This document shows positions 59,901-64,000 of a stretch of 64,000 bases of DNA, one piece after another. Made by a program: the position numbers and the translations under genes. Source of the DNA: Physella acuta (taxonomy: Eukaryota > Mollusca > Gastropoda > Physidae); contig NW_026731580.1 in NCBI RefSeq assembly GCF_028476545.1, positions 62,001 to 126,000 of the forward strand, read 5' to 3'. Numbering within the stretch: position 1 is the first letter of the stretch; each line of letters opens with the position of its first letter. The notes beneath the pieces are model-generated. The model was not told the origin of the DNA. It did not search any database and saw nothing but the letters and a program-made list of their open reading frames with translations.

Positions 59901-61169
59901 GTAAAGATATTTCATCCTGGACCTCTATGACCTTACAGGAGAGGCTGTCAGAGGTTTCTAAGCAGGGTCTGAAGTTGACGTACTTGCTCTCAGCAAGCTG
60001 GTGAATCTCCACCTCCATTTCACTGAGCTTGTGCATGAGTACATCGATTTTTTCATGAATGGTCTTTTGTTCAAGTTGACCTAATAAGGAAATTGATTAT
60101 TATTTATACTTATTTTGAATGTTAGTAGCTTAGTGAGAAAGTTACAACATTTATTTGAGACCTATATTTTTGTCACATGTTACATAAAAATATAGTAAAA
60201 CTCTGTTATGATCATTAAAAAACAAAAAATTTGGAATAACAAACATGCGGATTTGCACAAATTAATTATAGATCTATTTACAAAAATAAGGAGAAATAAA
60301 GGAGCTCTAAGTCTATTATATCAACAATGGGTGCACACATACATGTCTTATCACATTGTTTTGAAATAACAGTAGAAATTTATTTTTTTTAAAACCTGCC
60401 CCAAATGTGAATAAATTCCGACACTGTGTGAGTTTATATTGGTTTAGATATCAGTAGACTAGACAAATATTGCATACAGGTCTATGAATGGACAATAGCT
60501 ATTGTGAAATTGTCATTTTTTTTAGTTTTCTAAAAACCAAGCATTATGAATTTGAGGTTGTTGTGTATTCACATTAGATTAGGGTTAGAGAAAATTGGCT
60601 CAGGAAATGTACATTTCCTTTATAGAAATGAACATTTAAAAAAGTAATATATTTAAGTCATACACTTTTATATCAAGTGACTAAGCACCTAGATCTAGAT
60701 ATCTAGAATAGATCTATTTCGTCTGACTGTGCTATTCATTTCAACTCATGAGAAAGAAGTATAGTTATAGGGTCTAGATCTAGTAATGGAAATGAATTTC
60801 AAATGCAGTATTGAGTAGGGCCTATTTACTATTTTAGTATTTGGGAGGTAGGGAGGGGTGTTGAGCAAGATTTTTTTTTTTAAAAGCCAACATTTCTGGT
60901 GAGGAAACAATCAGAAAATCAGACACGACAGATTGGACTTGATTAATGTTTGCTGCTGTGGGGCTACTTATTAACTTATTAACATTACGAAATCAAATGT
61001 ATGTGTTTAAACTAAGTTTAAAGTCTCCCATAAAATAATTTAATAATTTGAAAAATACTAAAATAATTTAAAATAGATCCGAAGATCGTCACCGTTACAA
61101 AGCAAAACGTGAAAACGAAAATGTTAACTTACCGGCATGTTCTAACACTTTGGCAACAAACGATGTCAT
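47599..61169 (-). CDS. ZW10: ZW10 kinetochore / vesicle-tethering protein, complete gene of ten coding exons
   Basis: Joined minus-strand exons: 61169-61133, 60080-59878, 59676-59557, 59407-59267, 58256-57599, 54618-54330, 49929-49754, 49195-48995, 48480-48346, 47963-47599. They total 2325 nt (774 aa plus TAG); human ZW10 is about 779 aa. Every junction is GT-AG and the phases (1,0,0,0,1,2,1,1,1) all fit. Diagnostic matches include MTSFVAKVLEHAGQLEQ at the N-terminus, [36 protein letters not shown] and the C-terminal IRALFQNTERRANLLATIK. ZW10 joins Rod and Zwilch (RZZ) at kinetochores to recruit dynein/Spindly and checkpoint proteins. It also joins NAG and RINT1 in a Golgi-to-ER tether. The N-terminal 80 residues form the expected coiled-coil partner-binding region. 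Introns hold SINEs, a piggyBac-like MITE, minisatellites and a candidate nested transcript; none breaks an exon. Confidence 0.97.
48346..48480 (-). CDS. ZW10: ZW10 exon 9
   Basis: Encodes about residues 609-653: FTNVEEQANEEKASRSVRQV through WKPVLPLNIYKKAMG. The acceptor is TTCAAG, the donor GTAAGT. Confidence 0.95.
48483..48705. repeat. 23-bp minisatellite in ZW10 intron 8
   Basis: About nine copies of GAGAGCATCAGGTTAATGTA plus GGG, directly upstream of the exon 9 acceptor. The array therefore replaces the usual polypyrimidine-tract neighbourhood. Confidence 0.9.
48995..49195 (-). CDS. ZW10: ZW10 exon 8
   Basis: Encodes about residues 542-608, including the highly conserved [18 protein letters not shown] segment and FVDLIQQMRKSGVEVFVAQV. 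The acceptor is TATTGCAG, the donor GTTTGT (weak). Confidence 0.96.
49475..49690 (-). mobile_element. SINE family 1 in ZW10 intron 7 (diverged)
   Basis: TTGGCAGATGAAGTAGAGTG, AACGTAAGTCGGGTACCCAT and AGAGCTGGGTGGACTCAAGG match the family body in the same orientation as the gene. The tRNA-like head is badly decayed. Confidence 0.7.
49754..49929 (-). CDS. ZW10: ZW10 exon 7
   Basis: Encodes about residues 483-541: QSIETLMRLAYETLSEATES, then SSECAIQMFYAVRSMFEMF and IVVPTHHGQSLLTVPQAS. The acceptor is TTCTCTCAG, the donor GTAAAC. Confidence 0.94.
50050..50240 (+). promoter_or_regulatory. Promoter-like patch inside ZW10 intron 6
   Basis: It is relatively GC-rich against an AT-rich intron. It contains TTGCGCAGCTTGCGCC (NRF1-like halves) and GTTGCCATGGTAAT at 50087-50100, 12 of 14 bases of the RFX X-box palindrome GTTGCCATGGCAAC. 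A splice-donor-like AAG before GTAAGAAT lies at 50312/50313 on the plus strand. Together this suggests a start site for a plus-strand transcript nested in ZW10. A 64-codon minus frame here was not accepted. Confidence 0.35.
50620..51300. repeat. CTAGATCTAGAT-rich stretch
   Basis: Dense, irregular occurrences of TAGATCTAGATCTAGA-type sequence mixed with TTAATTA, all built from short palindromes. It is not a clean tandem repeat. Smaller patches occur near 45385, 53530 and 60690, so it is a general feature of this genome. Confidence 0.7.
51525..53225 (+). ncRNA. Candidate nested spliced transcript, plus strand, ZW10 intron 6 (exons 2-3)
   Basis: An exon 51525-51688 has acceptor TTTGCTTATAG and donor GTAAGT. 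A further exon starts at 51819 after TTGCCCTTCTCTTTTCAG. AATAAA at 53202-53207 could end it. A first exon ending at 50312 (AAG before GTAAGAAT) would link to the promoter-like patch at 50.1 kb. The largest frame (51913-52140, 75 codons, with STQADWEVNFWSF and MEALLTSTEPFLVRQLERYL) has no family I recognise. Another short open stretch (YSFHGDPALFKAHLKENDVA) lies at 51820. It could be a long non-coding RNA, a decayed coding gene or an unidentified repeat; strandedness comes from splice-site polarity only. Confidence 0.3.
53372..53410 (+). mobile_element. Short SINE family 1 3' fragment
   Basis: CTACTCTACTTCATCTACCC matches the family's ACTCTACTTCATCTGCCC end. Only this piece is recognisable. 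Confidence 0.35.
54330..54618 (-). CDS. ZW10: ZW10 exon 6
   Basis: Encodes about residues 387-482: DQLLGLGLIQPENQTLIDHV, then [20 protein letters not shown] and DNTFRMPRCQI. The acceptor is CTGAACCAG, the donor GTTGGT (weak). Confidence 0.95.
54666..54933 (+). mobile_element. SINE family 2, tRNA-like head and body
   Basis: The head GGCGTGGTCGAGTCGGTAAA with GAGTTCGAACACTC (B-box-like) is unlike family 1. The body has ACAACTCCAAAATTAAACAA, AAGAAAAGCAGGCTGAAATC and ATGGCGCATAACCAGTTGAC. A body fragment is at 20985-21165. Confidence 0.65.
54934..55075 (+). mobile_element. Second head of SINE family 2 with a GAA-rich tail
   Basis: GGCGTGGTCGAGTCGGCAAA repeats the head directly after the first unit, then AACACTAATAATTAAGAACG runs into a GAAGAA tail. 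The pair is best read as a dimeric or back-to-back insertion. Confidence 0.55.
55690..55860. mobile_element. G-tract-rich MITE, copy 10, nested in the piggyBac-like element
   Basis: GTACTTGAAATTTTCAGGGG, GGACATTGGTAAAAGTATGT, TATAAATTCCATTTTCTTC and the end AATGCCTGAAAGAAACTCTG. The left terminus is decayed. It must have inserted after the piggyBac-like element formed or amplified. Confidence 0.7.
56440..56800. repeat. Tandem duplication of about 175-185 bp inside the piggyBac-like element
   Basis: Two head-to-tail copies share GGTCAAGGTCATAATTAAAT-like starts, TTAACAAAGTCAACAATTGT and GCATCTTTGTTTCTCGCTAG, with a few differences. Parallel minus frames of 67 and 73 codons are duplicates of each other and have no recognised domain. 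Confidence 0.85.
57599..58256 (-). CDS. ZW10: ZW10 exon 5 (largest)
   Basis: Encodes about residues 168-386: LSDLWKNHVKWNIQ, FKTFAEKFQQYLVPMV, a Lys/Ser-rich insert (SDSKSAKNKSKSQPENK), then LLEVLEKLNPLFLNID and DLDGFNEVISATKLLQG. The acceptor is TTTTGACAG, the donor GTAAGT. Confidence 0.95.
58605..59140. repeat. 26/29-bp minisatellite in ZW10 intron 4
   Basis: About 20 copies of AAGTCATTGACAATGTGATG plus GGAATC, with 29-bp forms carrying an extra GAT or AAT triplet. The stretch 58257-58604 shows nothing else. Confidence 0.93.
59267..59407 (-). CDS. ZW10: ZW10 exon 4
   Basis: Encodes residues 121-167: ACDAAIESGKYGSAAMSLNK, LEELFKQPPCDQHEKLHIL and QAMKTELT. The acceptor is CTCTATAG, the donor GTAAGC. 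Confidence 0.93.
59557..59676 (-). CDS. ZW10: ZW10 exon 3
   Basis: Encodes residues 81-120: VKGQLSMSTGEFQNLNKEL, then TGTKSILVGLNYVAEIYDLL. The VSTGEF-like segment is conserved in ZW10. The acceptor is GGTTTTAG, the donor GTGAGA. Confidence 0.94.
59878..60080 (-). CDS. ZW10: ZW10 exon 2
   Basis: Encodes residues 13-80: QLEQKTIHEKIDVLMHKLSE, MEVEIHQLAESKYVNFRPCL and VQDEISLLEKKINNE, a coiled-coil-like N-terminal region. The acceptor is CTTATTAG, the donor GTAGGG. Confidence 0.95.
60081..61132 (-). other. ZW10 intron 1
   Basis: AT-rich, with a CTAGATCTAGAT patch near 60690-60780 and no other recognised element. Confidence 0.7.
61133..61169 (-). CDS. ZW10: ZW10 exon 1 (start codon)
   Basis: ATG at 61169 opens MTSFVAKVLEHA, matching the family start (MASFVTEVLAHSG in human). 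An A at -3 in an A-rich leader gives a good context. The donor is GCCG before GTAAGT. Confidence 0.93.
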
Positions 61170-61468
61170 TTTTTTTCTAACACCAAAATTAGACTGTCAT
61201 GCAATTAGTGACAAATCGTAACAAAGCGTACATATAATTAATAGTATTATTTTATCGAAGTCATTTTATTTGACCGCCTTAGAAAACAAATGTTAGCCTA
61301 CGTCGAAAAAAAATCAACAAATTAACTCTAACTTTAGGAAATGAAGAGTGCAATATTTGTGTAGGAATAATAAAGTTCGCCTTTTTAAAATAGCAATTAA
61401 AAAAATTAAAAAATATCATAGCATAATCTTCTTAATCTTAGGGGGCTTTTTCAAAGAGTAAACGTGTA

Positions 61469-61471
<3 letters not shown>

Positions 61472-61562
<91 letters not shown>
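61472..61562. repeat. (TA)n microsatellite
   Basis: About 45 TA units roughly 300 bp upstream of the ZW10 start codon. Confidence 0.96.
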
Positions 61563-61694
61563 CGCTTTTTTAAATAAAAGAAATAGAAACATTGATATTT
61601 TACGTCGCCAAAGTTTAACTTAGGCCTAAACATGATTCGCAGTTGTAAAAACGCCCCCCCCCTCCATTTACCCAAATATATCCCAACACCTATG

Positions 61695-61745
61695 ACCAGA
61701 GTTTCTTCCTGACCTCTCTTCGGGGGGGGGGGGGGGGGCTCTTTT
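61695..61745. mobile_element. G-tract-rich MITE, end fragment (copy 11)
   Basis: CAGAGTTTCTTCCTGACCTC followed by a long G-run. The core is absent. Confidence 0.45.
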
Positions 61746-61847
61746 GAAGGTCGTATTTTTATATGGTGTCACAATTTTAAAGACAAATTGACCCCTTCTC
61801 TGATTCCTGATTTCAAAATATAGTGTAGTTTATAAGCCCCTAACTAG

Positions 61848-61915
61848 TGGCGTATCCAGTGATGTGTACAGGGGGGGGGGGTGGCTGCTCCCCTGCTAGT
61901 ATTTTTTTTAACAAT
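61848..61915. mobile_element. GGCGTA-type MITE, end fragment
   Basis: TAGTGGCGTATCCAGTGATG with a G-run, like other left ends of the family. The right end was not found. The stretch 61916-62517 holds no gene. Confidence 0.4.
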
Positions 61916-62517
61916 TGTACCTTTCCAGAAAAAAAATTGTATCAAAACAAAATTTTAGTACAGTTACAAGTTATTAAGGGAAAATTGGGAAATACAAATT
62001 AATTTAAAACAAGCAAGAAAAAATCGTTTAAGGAATAACTAAATTGTTGTAAGTGAAACGGAAGGCGTCTAACTTAGAGTCAGTTTCTGTAGTAACTGCT
62101 GGTTAATGAAGGCGCCTACGCCTATATCTTGTCGATGTTTGAATCTCACTGTTGGCTAATGAAAGCTCCTGTCTCAAAATCGGCATCTGTCCAAAACTGT
62201 TAATTCACGAAGGCGCCTATCTTGTGGTCGGCGTGGGTATTGAACTTTTGACAGTTTGAATGTGCGGATTTACGACATGACTGGCACTATTTACCTGTTT
62301 TTTTTTTTTTTTTCTGTTTGTTTTTTTAATATGCTGTTGGATACGGGATGTATTGTAAATGAAAAGCGTCACTAGCTTAGCCAAGGGTGAGCTGAATAGA
62401 TAAGACAAATCCAGACAAAGGCGGAGAACAAAAGTAGCCAGGAAGATTGTTTTCGGGTTGATAAAAATAAGTCGTCTTTGCCGAATTCTGACTCATCATC
62501 ATCTTTTCTCGTTCGTG

Positions 62518-62935
62518 CCCAAGACATAATTGGCAGGTGAAGCAGAGTTAATCTGTTTCGAAGTTCTCGGCATACCTTGAATAGTCGTGGTCAGCACTGT
62601 GCCTAGAAGCCTTGGTTTCCTTAACGTTAGTGGAGTTTCTTCCAGGCCCCCCCCCCCCCCCCCCCCGCCCCCCCCCCCCCCCCCCCCCCCCGAAGAAAGT
62701 CTACCGCCCCCCGAACGAATTGGAATTTATATAGGAAATATATACTTTTGACAGTGTCCGCCCCCCCGGAAATAGTTGTCCGCCCCCCCCCCCCACCCCG
62801 AAAATTTCAAGTGCACCCCCGGAGAAAAAAGTCTGGAAAAAAGTGGTACCCGTCAGAGCTGGGTGGACTTAGGGACGTCCAATAGAATCGAGCCTCGAGA
62901 GTTTCGGGTTTGCAGTCTCTACCATCCGACCCCAC
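62518..62935 (-). mobile_element. SINE family 1 split by a G-tract-rich MITE
   Basis: The left part (GGCAGGTGAAGCAGAGTTAA, TGGTCAGCACTGTGCC, TTAACGTTAG) and right part (GGTACCCGTCAGAGCTGG, GTGGACTTAGGGACGTCC, then a decayed head) join across the MITE at 62632-62846 to give the family order. Confidence 0.75.
62632..62846. mobile_element. G-tract-rich MITE, copy 12, nested in a SINE
   Basis: Left AGTTTCTTCCAGGCC, long C-runs, CGAACGAATTGGAATTTAT and TATATACTTTTGACAGTGTC, right AAGTCTGGAAAAA. Flanking AGTGG on both sides is the likely remnant of the target duplication. Confidence 0.78.
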
Positions 62936-63327
62936 TGTCCCCGTCCCCGACACATCACTACTTTCCTTCCAGATGCCTTCCAGATCTTTTTCTTTGCAGA
63001 ACTTTTATTTAAAGAGATAGAATGCTCGCGATTCCTACCCTAAGAAAAACATTTGGCATATTCTGAAAAGATTATTGTCAGTTTTATTCGCTCAGCGAAA
63101 TCCCTAAATGTCATTGGCAAGTGCGCCACAATTTTAGTGTCCTTAAAATCATCTTCCTCCATTCCTTCCCAATGTTAAACACGTCTGATGACGTCTTCCC
63201 ATGTTTTCTTCTGCCTGCCTTTGTTTGCCCATAGATTTGAAGCTTTTCAAAATGTATAGCTAATTTTGTAAAAATAAAATCGCGTGTTAACATAAATCAA
63301 AAGGGCAAGTAAAGTAGATTCGTACCC
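62936..63327. other. No gene seen
   Basis: Unique-looking sequence. The plus and minus frames here have no recognised domain. Confidence 0.4.
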
Positions 63328-63380
63328 AGAGTTTCTTCCAGGCATTTCTTCGGGGGGGGGGGGGGGGGGGGGGGGGGGGC
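63328..63380. mobile_element. G-tract-rich MITE, end fragment (copy 13)
   Basis: CAGAGTTTCTTCCAGGCATT then TCTTC and a run of about 28 G. The rest of the element is missing. Confidence 0.5.
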
Positions 63381-63521
63381 TCCGCGACTATTGATCACGT
63401 GACGTGGACGCTAATTCGTGGAAAGGTCCATTGGAGCTGGTAAAAAGTGGCGGGGCTTAACTTTTTGCCGGTGTACTTTTTGAATAAGTCGCAGAGCTTA
63501 TCTGGACAAGATCCCACTATC

Positions 63522-63671
<150 letters not shown>

Positions 63672-64000
63672 CTAGCGCCGCTCCCAATACCAAGTAACCT
63701 GCATACCCCACTGTCTCTTCCTGAACAACCTTTTTTTGGGTGAGGATTTGCTAATATATACGCAGTTATGTGTAAGGAAATGACATAGCCCGTATACAAT
63801 TTCTAGTCACTGACAGACAGAATTTATAGTATCCTGTCAATCCCCCCTCTCCCCCCCCCCCCCCTCTCGGCCCTCACGCTTCCCCCTCAAACTAATGTCT
63901 TGCGGAATCGGTAGGTAAGATAACTAAAGAATGCGTGATCCAAATTCCTTTGGCCTACTTCTAACCTAAAGAGCGGAGGAGGATTTCATCCGGGGTTTTA

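Overview
The window is animal nuclear DNA that is AT-rich and unusually repetitive. It most probably comes from a gastropod mollusc, perhaps a heterobranch/panpulmonate snail. That placement is inference. It rests on metazoan split genes with GT-AG introns (ZW10 and a globin X-like exon), abundant tRNA-derived SINEs, dense short DNA-transposon derivatives and patches rich in CTAGATCTAGAT-type sequence near 50.6-51.3 kb. Nothing prokaryotic, no rRNA, no CRISPR and no recognisable retrovirus, LTR element or Polinton was seen.

Genes. (1) 47.6-61.2 kb, minus strand: a complete ten-exon ZW10 gene encoding 774 aa, with all splice sites and phases consistent. It is the kinetochore RZZ / Golgi-ER tether subunit. 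(2) About 11.3-11.55 kb, minus strand: the first coding exon of a globin X/neuroglobin-type gene, with an N-myristoylation-like start, the end of helix B and the conserved B12.2 splice position. The remaining exons were not found. (3) 43.47-43.56 kb, minus strand: a candidate first coding exon of an unidentified gene beside a CpG-rich, CRE-bearing promoter-like stretch. (4) Inside ZW10 intron 6, plus strand: a candidate nested spliced transcript (about 50.1-53.2 kb) with a promoter-like start and good splice sites but no convincing protein. A 22.4-22.6 kb fragment is the 3' end of a non-LTR retrotransposon (LINE).

Mobile elements. A tRNA-derived SINE family appears about ten times; two copies have perfect 13-bp target duplications. 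A second SINE family appears in two places. Two families of short hAT-like MITEs are abundant. One has CAG(A/T)GGCG(T/G)A-type ends; four copies have perfect 8-bp target duplications and a fifth has an imperfect one. The other is a G-tract-rich element (AGTGTTTCTT ends) present about 13 times, with one clear 8-bp duplication. A 2.0-kb piggyBac-like MITE with TTAA duplications sits inside a SINE in ZW10 intron 5. Several elements are nested in one another, giving a readable relative order.

Tandem repeats. More than twenty unrelated minisatellites (12-120 bp units) and eleven long (TA)n tracts fill most of 0.3-40 kb. The most interesting is the array at 10.44-11.29 kb. Its unit is homologous to the last 23 coding bases of the globin exon plus its splice donor, so the intron carries many decoy copies of the exon end.

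The genes are not linked in one pathway. The window looks like a gene-poor, repeat-rich segment with ZW10 at its right end. Most long reading frames in 0-40 kb are simple consequences of tandem repeats.
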